Assembly: GCA_027307165.1 (NCBI GenBank)
Contig: DAHUXM010000021.1
Location: 186,001-250,000, forward strand
Direction: 5' to 3'
Length of the DNA: 64,000 nucleotides
Origin: Gemmatimonadota bacterium
Lineage (GTDB): Bacteria > Gemmatimonadota > Gemmatimonadetes > Gemmatimonadales > Gemmatimonadaceae
In this document: piece after piece, positions 16,991 to 25,405 of the stretch
Layout: every line of letters starts with the position of its first letter
Position numbering within the stretch: position 1 is the stretch's first letter
Made by a program: the position numbers and the translations under genes
Notes under the pieces: generated by a model
Databases searched by the model: none
Told to the model about the DNA's origin: nothing
What the model saw: only the letters and a program-made list of their open reading frames with translations

Positions 16991-17842
16991 GTGGCTAGGC
17001 GTCGCACGGCTGGCGGGATGGCCGAGATGGCGTTCCTCGATCACCTCGAGGAGCTGCGCCAGCGACTGTTCAGATGTGCCGCGGCGTTCGCGTTCGGCGC
17101 GATCATCGCGTTCGTTCTGTTCACACAGGTGCCGCACTTCGACGTGATCGAGTTCCTTTCGCGACCGATCACGCCGTACCTGCACGGCGCCAAGCTTATC
17201 TACCTGCATCCCGGCGATGCGTTTCAGATCGTGCTCGACGCCGGCTTTGCGCTGGCATTCATCATCGCGTCGCCGGTCATTCTGTACCAGCTGTGGGGAT
17301 TCGTCTCCCCCGCCATGTATTCGCACGAAAAGAAGCTCGTCCTCCCCGTACTCGGCGGTATAGTCGTGCTCTTCATCGCCGGTGTGGCGATGGCGTTCAC
17401 GCTGATCCTGCCGATGACGATCAAGTTCCTCGTCGGCGTCGAGTCAACCGCACTTCAACCCATGATCGCGGCGTCGGAATATTTCGGCTTCGCGATCTAC
17501 ATGTGTCTCGCATTCGGCGCGGCGTTCGAGCTTCCGATCGTGATAATGGGACTCACCGCACTTGGTCTGACCAACCCGAACTTCCTCGCCAAGTACCGGC
17601 GATACGCGGCAGTCGGCGGGCTGATCGTCGGCTGCTTCATCACGCCGGACCCGACCGCGATGTTCGCCATCGCGATCCCGATGTATGGACTGTTCGAGCT
17701 CAGCATCGTACTGTCACGCATGGTCTACAAGTGGCGCCAGCGAGGTGAGACGGGGGACGACAGCGGATCTGTCGATGAACCGCCGCCACCGCCACCACCG
17801 CCGGTACGGGATGCACCGCGCCGGCTGGGAGCGCCGGCGTGA
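16991..17842 (+). CDS. tatC: TatC, Sec-independent protein translocase core
   Basis: A 283-residue protein with six membrane segments. Family motifs include the N-terminal FLDHLEELRQRL and SPAMYSHEKK. TatC recognises twin-arginine signal peptides of folded proteins. The C-terminus carries an added Pro-rich tail (DEPPPPPPPPVRD) of about 40 residues beyond the last helix. GTG start 16 bases after cpoB. TatA lies about 7 kb downstream at 25.0 kb, and no tatB is visible. The stop overlaps the GTG of the LptD gene. Confidence 0.95.
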   Translation: MARRRTAGGMAEMAFLDHLEELRQRLFRCAAAFAFGAIIAFVLFTQVPHFDVIEFLSRPITPYLHGAKLIYLHPGDAFQIVLDAGFALAFIIASPVILYQLWGFVSPAMYSHEKKLVLPVLGGIVVLFIAGVAMAFTLILPMTIKFLVGVESTALQPMIAASEYFGFAIYMCLAFGAAFELPIVIMGLTALGLTNPNFLAKYRRYAAVGGLIVGCFITPDPTAMFAIAIPMYGLFELSIVLSRMVYKWRQRGETGDDSGSVDEPPPPPPPPVRDAPRRLGAPA

Positions 17843-20835
17843 TTCGGACATCGCTCTACGCGATCATTGTGGCCGCGCTCGGGATGAGCGCGGCTTCAGT
17901 CGTTGGCGCGCAGGGCGTCGATAACACCGCACGAAAGACGGTGCGCGATACTATCCCCAAAGCGGTGACGCGCGATACGACGCCAAGACGCGACACGACC
18001 GCCAGACGTGACACGGCCGCCCGCGACAGCACGCGTCGCGACACTGTTCCGCAGGCAGCGCCACTCGTCACCTGGTCGTCGGATTCCGACTCGGTTGCGA
18101 CGGCACTCATGAAGAGACCTGGGTTCCGCGCCACACGCTATCAGGGCGACAACGTCGTGTTCGACGCGCAGGCCAAGGCGCTCAGGATCAGGGGCAAGCC
18201 GGCGGCGGTCGGACGCGACCAGACGATCGTGATCGGTGACACGGTGCTGTACAATGATTCAACCAAGTTCGTCACTGCCATGGGCGACACGGTGATTCTG
18301 CACGATCCGTCGCAGCAGACCGCAGACGTGATTGCGAGGGGCAAGGTCACGTACAACACCGCGCAGGGCCGCGGCACCGCGACGAACATCAGCACGTCTG
18401 TCGAGAGCGGCCAGCGGTATTATCTGTCAGGCAAGGAGACAGCGTTCGTGCGCGATACCACGCCCGCGAAGCGCAGTGCCTACTACGTACGCAACGGCAT
18501 CATCACGAGCTGCGACGACAGCGTTCCGGACTATTACTTCAAGTCCAGCGAGATCAAGTTCGTCTCGAAGAACCTGCTCGTTGCACGTCCCGCCACTCTG
18601 TATGTCGGCGGCGTCCCGGTCTTCTGGCTTCCCTTTCTTTTCCAGGACGTGCGAAACGGCCGGCGCAGCGGTATTCTCACCCCACGCTTCGGACTCAGCG
18701 AGTTCGTTCGCAACAGCTCCGCCTACCGGCGTCACGTCGAGAACATCGGCTACTATGCAAACCTCGGCGATTACATGGACGCCGAGGCGTGGTATGACTG
18801 GCGAAGCAGTGCTCGCGGAACACTTTCGGATCCAGGCTTCTCGCGCATCAATGGTCAGTTCAGGTATCGCTGGCTGGACCGCTTCATCACTGGCGGAATC
18901 GCGGCGAACCACCTTGCACAACCGGGCGGGGCCAGCAACACCGCGGTCACGTGGTATCACTCGCAGGAATTTTCATCGACCAGCCGTTTCAGCGCGAACG
19001 TCAACTTCACCACCAACACCACGGTGCTGCAGCGAACCACGTTCAATCCGCAGCAGCAGCTCTCGGCGATCAGCTCCGACGTCCGTTACAGCAAGAAGGT
19101 TGGACCTTTTTCCATGGACCTCGGCGGACATCGCGATCAGTACTCCGGCCGCACGCAGATCCAGGAGAACTATCCAACGCTGAGCGTTACGAGTCCGACG
19201 ATTGCGGTCACGCACTGGCTCGACTGGACGCCGAGTCTGAGCTTTCAGCGTCAGGCCAAGGTGAACATGGATGAGTCGCAGGCGCTGTTCTATCACTATT
19301 TCACGAACGCTGCCGGAGTGTCGGATAGCTCGCGCGTCAAGGCTTCGGAGACCACTCAGTCGACGTCGTTCGCGACGCCGATAAGCATCCACGGATTCCG
19401 GCTCGATCTCTCGGCCAATGTGCAGAGCCTTGATCTCAACCACCCTGTAACGCGCACGTTCGTCAGTCAGACCGACACCAGCCAACGTTACAACCGGACC
19501 TTCGCACGATCGGCGACGAATCAGGCCGACTTCAATTTCGCATTCAGTCTGCCGGGTTTCTTTCCCGGCACGCTCAATCTCAACCCGTCCGTTTCATTCC
19601 AGAACGTGTACGGCGGATCGTATTGGGTTCAGTCCGAGTTTTCCAATGGCCAGTGGGTACATCAGAGCAAGCGCCCGACGTTTTCGCTCGGGATCTCTCC
19701 GACGTTGTTCGCGCTGTTCCCGGGCATCGGACCGATCACACGCATCAGGCACTCCATCACACCGCGTATCAGCTTCGGGTACTCACCGGCGGGCGAAGTT
19801 CCCGCTGCTTACCTTGCCGCGATCAACCATTCGGCCAGTGGCTTCCTCGGGAGTATGCCGCAGGAGCAGATCACGTTCGGTCTCACGCAGGTGTTCGAGG
19901 CGAAGATGCGCTCCGACACCGGATCGTCGGACGAAGGGCGCAAGATAAAGCTGCTGGGACTGGACTTCTCCGCAGCGACGTGGGATTTCGAGCGCGCCCG
20001 CGAAACGCATCGTACCGGGCTCACGACGAACTCCTTCACGTACAGCGCAACGTCGGATCTTCTACCGGGATTCAGCTTCAACAGTACCTATTCGCTCTTC
20101 CAGGGCGACACGCAGAGCGATACGGCACGGTTCAAGCCGTTCCGAGAGGGAATCAACGCGTCGTTCACGCTCAACGGGCAGACGGGGATTGTTGCTGCCA
20201 TCAGCAGACTGTTTGGCCACGGGCCAGCGGTGGCGACGCCCACGCCGACCGTGGAGCAGAGCGAACAGGATCAGCTCGCGGCGCGACTGTCGTCGATGCC
20301 GGTGGCGGGCAGCTACCGGCGCGACATGCAGTATGCGATCGACGATACACAGGGATGGTCGAGCCAGATCACATTCGCTTCGACCCGCCAGCGCCCACCC
20401 GTCGGCGGCCGCGTCATCAACTTCGATCCTACGCTGGTTTGCGCACCGTACTCGTCGAATCCGATCCTGTTCCAGCAGTGCCGGCAGACCACGCTCCTCA
20501 ATCCGCAGACGACGGTCAACAACACCAACGACCCGATCGGTGGCGGCGTCTTTGTCCGGGTTCCGCCACGCGAGACGTTGAACGCGAACACCACCTTCCA
20601 CATCACGCAGAAGTGGTCTGCAAGCTGGGGAACGCTGTATGACGTTGTAAATCACGCATTCGCGAGCAATCAGGTGACACTGCAACGCGATCTGCACGAC
20701 TGGCGCGCGATATTTTCGTTCAGCCAGAGTCCCAATGGCAACTCGTACTTCAGCTTCATGATTGGCAACAAGGCCCAGCCGGACCTCAAGTTCAACTACG
20801 ACAAGCCCACCTACCGGCAGCAGGACATTCGTTAA
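17839..20835 (+). CDS. lptD: LptD-like LPS/outer-membrane assembly barrel protein
   Basis: A 998-residue protein with a signal peptide ending VVGAQ. A striking Arg/Asp/Thr-rich stretch of repeated RDT units lies at about 35-70. An OstA/LptA-like periplasmic domain with two visible hairpin repeats is at about 90-200. From about 240 it has the barrel start seen in LptD proteins (VGGVPVFWLPFLFQDVRNGR, GILTPRFG). LptD inserts lipopolysaccharide at the outer leaflet. No lptE is visible nearby. The protein is longer than E. coli LptD (784 residues), mainly in the barrel loops. The GTG overlaps the tatC stop. Confidence 0.88.
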   Translation: MIRTSLYAIIVAALGMSAASVVGAQGVDNTARKTVRDTIPKAVTRDTTPRRDTTARRDTAARDSTRRDTVPQAAPLVTWSSDSDSVATALMKRPGFRATRYQGDNVVFDAQAKALRIRGKPAAVGRDQTIVIGDTVLYNDSTKFVTAMGDTVILHDPSQQTADVIARGKVTYNTAQGRGTATNISTSVESGQRYYLSGKETAFVRDTTPAKRSAYYVRNGIITSCDDSVPDYYFKSSEIKFVSKNLLVARPATLYVGGVPVFWLPFLFQDVRNGRRSGILTPRFGLSEFVRNSSAYRRHVENIGYYANLGDYMDAEAWYDWRSSARGTLSDPGFSRINGQFRYRWLDRFITGGIAANHLAQPGGASNTAVTWYHSQEFSSTSRFSANVNFTTNTTVLQRTTFNPQQQLSAISSDVRYSKKVGPFSMDLGGHRDQYSGRTQIQENYPTLSVTSPTIAVTHWLDWTPSLSFQRQAKVNMDESQALFYHYFTNAAGVSDSSRVKASETTQSTSFATPISIHGFRLDLSANVQSLDLNHPVTRTFVSQTDTSQRYNRTFARSATNQADFNFAFSLPGFFPGTLNLNPSVSFQNVYGGSYWVQSEFSNGQWVHQSKRPTFSLGISPTLFALFPGIGPITRIRHSITPRISFGYSPAGEVPAAYLAAINHSASGFLGSMPQEQITFGLTQVFEAKMRSDTGSSDEGRKIKLLGLDFSAATWDFERARETHRTGLTTNSFTYSATSDLLPGFSFNSTYSLFQGDTQSDTARFKPFREGINASFTLNGQTGIVAAISRLFGHGPAVATPTPTVEQSEQDQLAARLSSMPVAGSYRRDMQYAIDDTQGWSSQITFASTRQRPPVGGRVINFDPTLVCAPYSSNPILFQQCRQTTLLNPQTTVNNTNDPIGGGVFVRVPPRETLNANTTFHITQKWSASWGTLYDVVNHAFASNQVTLQRDLHDWRAIFSFSQSPNGNSYFSFMIGNKAQPDLKFNYDKPTYRQQDIR

Positions 20836-20838
20836 CCG

Positions 20839-21834
20839 TTGTTATCAGCTCGCTTCGCGCCGTGGGACGTACCGATTTTCCTGGCCAAATACGCATACCT
20901 CACACTGGTCCGGAAACCGATCCTCGTGCACTTCGAGGTGACTCTTCGCTGCAACGCGCACTGCGGTTTCTGCGATTACTGGAAGACGGACTCATCCGAG
21001 CGCGACAACGAGCTCAAGAGCTTCGCCGACGCCGCGCGCTTCTTCAATCCAATGATGATCACGTGGACGGGAGGCGAGCCGACGTTGCGACGCGACCTCG
21101 AAGATCTCGTATCGGCGGTCGACCGCGCGATTCGCGTGAAGTACATGACGCTCATCACCCATGGCGGGATGCTCACGCCCGAGCGCGCGCAATCCCTCTG
21201 GGATGCAGGAATAAACCAGTTCAACATATCGCTCGATTTCCTGGATGAGCGGCACGACGATGCCCGCGGCATTCCGGGGCTCGCCGACAGGATCATGCGC
21301 AACATTCCCGCGATGCGCGAGCGCGGCATCGACGCGATCCGCTTCAACACCGTCATCAAGCGGTCCAACGTCGGTGAGCTCGTTTCGATCGTGCGCCGCG
21401 CAGCCGAACTCGGCGTGGGAGTCAACTTCAGCTGCTACACCGACAGCAAGAACGGCAACGCCGAGGGGCTGATTCCGGAATCCGAAGTCCGGCAGCTCGA
21501 AGAGGTCATAGCCGAGCTCCTCGCGTTCAAGCGCGAGCGCCGCGGCATCATCACCAATTCGGATTATTACCTCGAGCAGATCCCCCGGTATGTCCGTGGG
21601 GAGACGTCCGAGCCATGCCGGTCTGGCATCCGAACCATCCATATCGACCCCGCCGGCTACGTGAAGCGCTGTCCGGATTTCCCGGTCGACTTCCACTGGC
21701 GTGACTTCCGGAAGTATGAACCAGTCAACTGCAATGCATGCTACTACGCGTGCCGCGGCGAGGCTCAGGCGCCATTGCGCCTCTCCCGGATACGCGATGT
21801 CATGGCATCTCCGCTCGATCACCAGACCACTTAA
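20839..21834 (+). CDS. Radical SAM protein with C-terminal Cys cluster (SPASM-like)
   Basis: A 331-residue protein. Cys38, Cys42 and Cys45 (CNAHCGFC) form the CX3CX2C [4Fe-4S]/SAM site, followed by TGGEP, the SAM-binding glycine motif. The C-terminal third has further Cys residues (SEPCRSG, VKRCPDF, VNCNACYYACRG), suggesting one or two auxiliary clusters as in SPASM/twitch enzymes. The substrate cannot be deduced; no peptide precursor gene or partner carrying a RiPP recognition element was recognised beside it. It uses a TTG start three bases after the lptD stop, so it is presumably in the same transcript as the envelope genes. A lipid or envelope-protein modification role is only contextual. 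Confidence 0.82.
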   Translation: MLSARFAPWDVPIFLAKYAYLTLVRKPILVHFEVTLRCNAHCGFCDYWKTDSSERDNELKSFADAARFFNPMMITWTGGEPTLRRDLEDLVSAVDRAIRVKYMTLITHGGMLTPERAQSLWDAGINQFNISLDFLDERHDDARGIPGLADRIMRNIPAMRERGIDAIRFNTVIKRSNVGELVSIVRRAAELGVGVNFSCYTDSKNGNAEGLIPESEVRQLEEVIAELLAFKRERRGIITNSDYYLEQIPRYVRGETSEPCRSGIRTIHIDPAGYVKRCPDFPVDFHWRDFRKYEPVNCNACYYACRGEAQAPLRLSRIRDVMASPLDHQTT

Positions 21835-21886
21835 GGGACCGGTCATTCTGGCCGACCTCACGCGTTCTCGTTAACTTCCCCTTGAA

Positions 21887-23662
21887 ATGTCCAAGTCCGC
21901 CCAGCTCAAGAGGAAAGCTGCCGAATTCGAGCAGAAGCGACAGTATGATCGTGCCCTCACGTCTTACGCGCAGGCCATAGAGGCTGCGGCCGGAATCCCC
22001 GACGAGCTGGATATTCCGCTCTACAACCGGGTCGGCGACCTCCACCTGCGTCTGGGCGAGCTGGACAGGGCCGTCGCCTACTACGAGACAGCTGTAGACC
22101 TGTATTCCGAGGGTGGCTTCTTCAACAACGCCATCGCTCTCTGCAACAAGGTGCTCCGCCACGCGCCTGACAGGTCGGTCATCTACTACAAGCTCGGGAA
22201 GATCAGCGCCAAGAAGGGCTTCAATTCCGATGCGAAGCAGAATTTCCTGGAATATGCCGCCAGGATGGAGAAGGCAGGCGACATCAGCGAGGCCTTCCGC
22301 GCCCTCAAGGAATTCGCCGATCTCTGCCCGGGACAGGACGACGTCCGTCTGATGCTGGCGGAGCAGCTGGGACGCGCCGGTCGTACGCAGGAAGCGCTCG
22401 AGCAGCTCCAGATCGTCTACGAGGCGATGCTATCGGAGGACCGCGGCGCGGAGGCCGCAGCAACGCTGGAACGTATTCGCACCCTCGATCCCGACTTTGC
22501 GCCGCAGATCGGAATGTCGCGTCAGGAAGCCAAGCGGGAAGGGCTGGTCTTCATCGACGTCGACTACGGTAAACATGGCGCAAAGCCGTCCGGTCCGACC
22601 GAGGAGGCGGCGTCCCGTCCCCTCTCCGCGCAGGGCTTCGACGACGTCGAACTGCCACCGCCGGCAGACATGCGTTCGGGTCGAACTCTCGATGAGTCGC
22701 CCCTCGCCGGGCTGACTCCTCTCGAAGACCCTCTGACGTCCATGATCTCGGAGCAGGCACGCGGGCCGGGACCGACTATGGACGAGTTCGAGGCGACATC
22801 GTTCGCTACGAGTGGCCCCGATCGCGAGATCGAACCGCTCGCGATCGAGCACACGTCGTACGACACGTTCTCGCCGCCGCCGGCCGAGGATGAGTCGGCA
22901 TTGGGCGCTGCGGCCGATCAGTTGGCCGCAGGCACCGAGGAGCCGCCGCGGGTAGCCGACCGCACCGACCCATCCATGGCCGACGCGCTTACCGGATATG
23001 TCGCGGCGCTGTCGAGCGATGTCGGTGAGATGCAGGGCGGATTGCCCGATGATCTCGGCGTTCTTCCCGTCGATGCAGTTCGTGAGGAGCAGGCGGCGTC
23101 GCAGAAAGCCCCACGCACCGATGATTATTTCGTCGATCTCAACGAATGGCTTCTGGAGGGCGAGCCGCCAAAGAATCCGCGCATGACCGCGGAGGAAGAA
23201 GCGAAGACACCGGGCGACGTGCAGACGGATTTCTCCGACATGCTCGAGACGTTCAAGGCCGGCGTCGCAGCCAATGTCGACGAGAGCGATTCCGACAGCC
23301 ATTACGATCTCGGCGTCGCGTACATGGAGATGGGATTGTTCGACGAAGCGATCGCGCAGTTCCAGAAAGCGATGCGCGGCGACGCGTCTCCCGAGCGACG
23401 CGTTCGCGCATACGAGTCGCTCGGACAGAGCTTCATCGAGAAGAACGAGTATCAGGTCGCGATCAGCTCGCTCGGCGGTGCACTCAAGGAATCCGGACTG
23501 AACGACACCAAGCTTGTCGGCGTGCTGTACCTGCTTGGCTACGCGAGCGAGAAACTGGAACTGTGGCAGAACGCTGAAGGCTACTACCGCCGTGTTTTCG
23601 CGGTTGACATTCACTTCCGCGACATCGATGAACGATTGAAACGCGCCGAGCAAATGGCGTGA
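21887..23662 (+). CDS. TPR protein with long acidic disordered middle
   Basis: A 591-residue cytoplasmic-looking protein with no signal peptide. About four TPRs lie in residues 1-200, an acidic Pro/Glu/Asp-rich low-complexity linker at about 215-440, and two or three further TPRs at about 455-580 (SDSHYDLGVAYMEMGLFDEA). It is probably a scaffold. Another TPR/low-complexity protein of similar build starts at 27.3 kb. The stop overlaps the GTG of the polyprenyl synthase, which suggests translational coupling. Confidence 0.82.
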   Translation: MSKSAQLKRKAAEFEQKRQYDRALTSYAQAIEAAAGIPDELDIPLYNRVGDLHLRLGELDRAVAYYETAVDLYSEGGFFNNAIALCNKVLRHAPDRSVIYYKLGKISAKKGFNSDAKQNFLEYAARMEKAGDISEAFRALKEFADLCPGQDDVRLMLAEQLGRAGRTQEALEQLQIVYEAMLSEDRGAEAAATLERIRTLDPDFAPQIGMSRQEAKREGLVFIDVDYGKHGAKPSGPTEEAASRPLSAQGFDDVELPPPADMRSGRTLDESPLAGLTPLEDPLTSMISEQARGPGPTMDEFEATSFATSGPDREIEPLAIEHTSYDTFSPPPAEDESALGAAADQLAAGTEEPPRVADRTDPSMADALTGYVAALSSDVGEMQGGLPDDLGVLPVDAVREEQAASQKAPRTDDYFVDLNEWLLEGEPPKNPRMTAEEEAKTPGDVQTDFSDMLETFKAGVAANVDESDSDSHYDLGVAYMEMGLFDEAIAQFQKAMRGDASPERRVRAYESLGQSFIEKNEYQVAISSLGGALKESGLNDTKLVGVLYLLGYASEKLELWQNAEGYYRRVFAVDIHFRDIDERLKRAEQMA

Positions 23663-24678
23663 CGGCGCGGTCAGTCGACGCGCCAGATGCGAGTGACGGT
23701 CTGCGCGCAGTGACGCTGGAAGAGGTGCAGGCGCCCGTGCGACACGATCTGGAGCAGGTCCGCGAGGAGATGGAGCAGGCCATCACGCGCGACATACCCA
23801 TGCTCGCTATCGCAGCGCGGCATCTCCTTGCAATGAAAGGTAAGATGTTTCGCCCCACGCTCGTGCTGCTCTCCAGTCACACCGCCGGCACTCCGACACG
23901 CGATGCAGTCGTCGTCGCATCAGTCGTCGAGATGGTGCACCTTGCCACCCTGGTGCACGACGATGCCGTCGATCATTCCATGCTGCGGCGAGGCATGCCG
24001 ACGATCAACTCGTTGTTCAGCGACCAGATCTCGGTGATCATGGGCGACTTCCTGTACTCGACCGCGCTCACACAGCTCGTCGCGCTCGATAACATGGCCG
24101 CGATACGCGCCCTCGTGGACGCATCGACGCAGATGTCGGTCGGCGAGCTGTCGCAGCTCTCGACGATCGAGCCGCTCAGCTTTTCCGAGCAGGATTACGA
24201 ATTTCTGATTCGCTCCAAGACTGCCTCGTTGATATCGGCGGCATGTCGCGTCGGCGCGATGTGCGGCGCTCCCGCACACGTGGACGCACTTGCCGAGTAC
24301 GGCGATGCGCTCGGAATGGTCTTCCAGATCACCGACGACCTGATCGACTACACCGAAGCGTCCGAAACGACGGGCAAGCCCAGTGGACTGGATCTGCGGG
24401 AGCACAAGGTCACGCTGCCGTTGATCGCCGCTCTTCGATCCATGTCGGCGACCGAGCGCAGTCGCGTCAATGCACTGTTCCAGGTAACCGATCCCGCAGA
24501 CGACGATGTCGCCGACGTGGCGCGCATCGTGGTAGAGCTGGGTGGGCTGGAGTACGCGCGCCAACGGGCCGCCGAGTATGCCGAAAAGGCGCGAACGGCG
24601 CTGCTTGGTCTTCCCGCAACGTCCGCCCGAGACGCCCTCGGCGCGGCCATCTTCTACGTAATGGAGCGACACGCCTGA
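23659..24678 (+). CDS. Trans-type polyprenyl diphosphate synthase
   Basis: A 339-residue enzyme of the octaprenyl/heptaprenyl synthase type. The first Asp-rich motif DDAVD is at 101-105 and the second DDLID at 226-230. GxKMFRPTL and RRGMPT are also present. It condenses isopentenyl diphosphate with allylic diphosphates to make long-chain prenyl chains, most often the side chain of menaquinone or ubiquinone. Chain length cannot be read with certainty. The GTG overlaps the TPR gene stop, and the stop overlaps the next ATG. Confidence 0.92.
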   Translation: MTARSVDAPDASDGLRAVTLEEVQAPVRHDLEQVREEMEQAITRDIPMLAIAARHLLAMKGKMFRPTLVLLSSHTAGTPTRDAVVVASVVEMVHLATLVHDDAVDHSMLRRGMPTINSLFSDQISVIMGDFLYSTALTQLVALDNMAAIRALVDASTQMSVGELSQLSTIEPLSFSEQDYEFLIRSKTASLISAACRVGAMCGAPAHVDALAEYGDALGMVFQITDDLIDYTEASETTGKPSGLDLREHKVTLPLIAALRSMSATERSRVNALFQVTDPADDDVADVARIVVELGGLEYARQRAAEYAEKARTALLGLPATSARDALGAAIFYVMERHA

Positions 24679-24959
24679 TGCCACCACGCGGAGCCGCCCG
24701 AAAGGGCGCATTCTTTTACGGGATGGTCCTGGCAACGGGATTCATCGCAGGTGGCCTGCTGACGCAGGTCTCCCGGCGTTTTCTTCCGCCCAGCGCGGTC
24801 AAGGAGTTCTTCACGACCGGAGTGACGCCTTCTTTCGGGCCGCTGACCGTGGACCTGGTGATCCTCAAGTTCGCCATCGGCCCGGTGGCGGTCGACGTGT
24901 CACTTTTGAGTCTCCTCGGGGTACTTCTGGCGTATCTGATTGCGCGTTCGTTATTTTAG
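24678..24959 (+). CDS. DUF4321-type small membrane protein
   Basis: A 93-residue protein with membrane segments at about 12-32 and 70-92, and the middle motif SRRFLPPSAVKEFF typical of small DUF4321 proteins. Function of the family is unknown. The ATG at 24678 uses the last base of the preceding TGA stop, so it is translationally coupled to the prenyl synthase. TatA follows 59 bases later. Confidence 0.75.
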   Translation: MPPRGAARKGAFFYGMVLATGFIAGGLLTQVSRRFLPPSAVKEFFTTGVTPSFGPLTVDLVILKFAIGPVAVDVSLLSLLGVLLAYLIARSLF

Positions 24960-25018
24960 AGCGGATATATTGTCGGACGTAGGCAGCGAACTTTTTTCCC
25001 CGTCAGGGAGTTATGGAA

Positions 25019-25282
25019 ATGCCGCATTTCAGTTTCATGGAACTGGTCATCATCATGGTGGTGATCCTGCTTCTATTCGGCGCCAAACGCATCCCTGAGA
25101 TTGCTGGCTCCGTAGGCAAGGGAATCAAGGAGTTCAAGAAGGAGATGAACGACATCGAGCGGAACGTGACCAATCGTGATCCCGGCCCTCCGCCGCGCCT
25201 TACCTCGGAAGATCTGCAGCGTCCATCGACATCTCAGACCAGCGACTCTGAATCGACGCGCGAGCCGCGCAGATTGATCTAG
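25019..25282 (+). CDS. tatA: TatA/E, Sec-independent translocase pore subunit
   Basis: An 87-residue protein: a short N-terminal membrane helix (FMELVIIMVVILLLFGAKRI), then the FGxKRIPE hinge and an amphipathic helix, then an acidic, disordered tail. TatA oligomers form the Tat conduit together with TatC, which is encoded at 17.0 kb. The AGGGAG at 25005-25010 is eight bases from the ATG at 25019 but only two from an in-frame ATG at 25013, so 25019 is preferred. A very strong terminator follows. Confidence 0.9.
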   Translation: MPHFSFMELVIIMVVILLLFGAKRIPEIAGSVGKGIKEFKKEMNDIERNVTNRDPGPPPRLTSEDLQRPSTSQTSDSESTREPRRLI

Positions 25283-25311
25283 CCCGCGTTAAGAAATAGG
25301 AAAGATTTTGC

Positions 25312-25353
25312 AAAAGGGGGGACGAGCGGCAATTCGCTCGTCCCCCCTTTTTT
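25312..25353 (+). terminator. Strong intrinsic terminator after tatA
   Basis: A 13-bp GC-rich stem (GGGGGGACGAGCG at 25316-25328 with its exact complement at 25335-25347) is extended by four A-T pairs and has a 6-nt loop and a T6 run (25348-25353). It is symmetric enough to act on both strands, as expected between convergent tatA and ppiD. Confidence 0.93.
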
Positions 25354-25367
25354 GTCCGCAGGACCGC

Positions 25368-25396
25368 TCATCCCCGCGTAAGGCGGGGATGACGAC
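25368..25396. repeat. REP-like hairpin, copy 1
   Basis: TCATCCCCGC (25368-25377) and GCGGGGATGA (25383-25392) form a perfect 10-bp stem with loop GTAAG, followed by CGACTG. It shares the tail ATGACGACTG with the hairpin at 62533 and most of it with one at 36425. It lies at the 3' ends of two convergent genes. Confidence 0.6.
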
Positions 25397-25405
25397 TGAG
25401 TCCAA

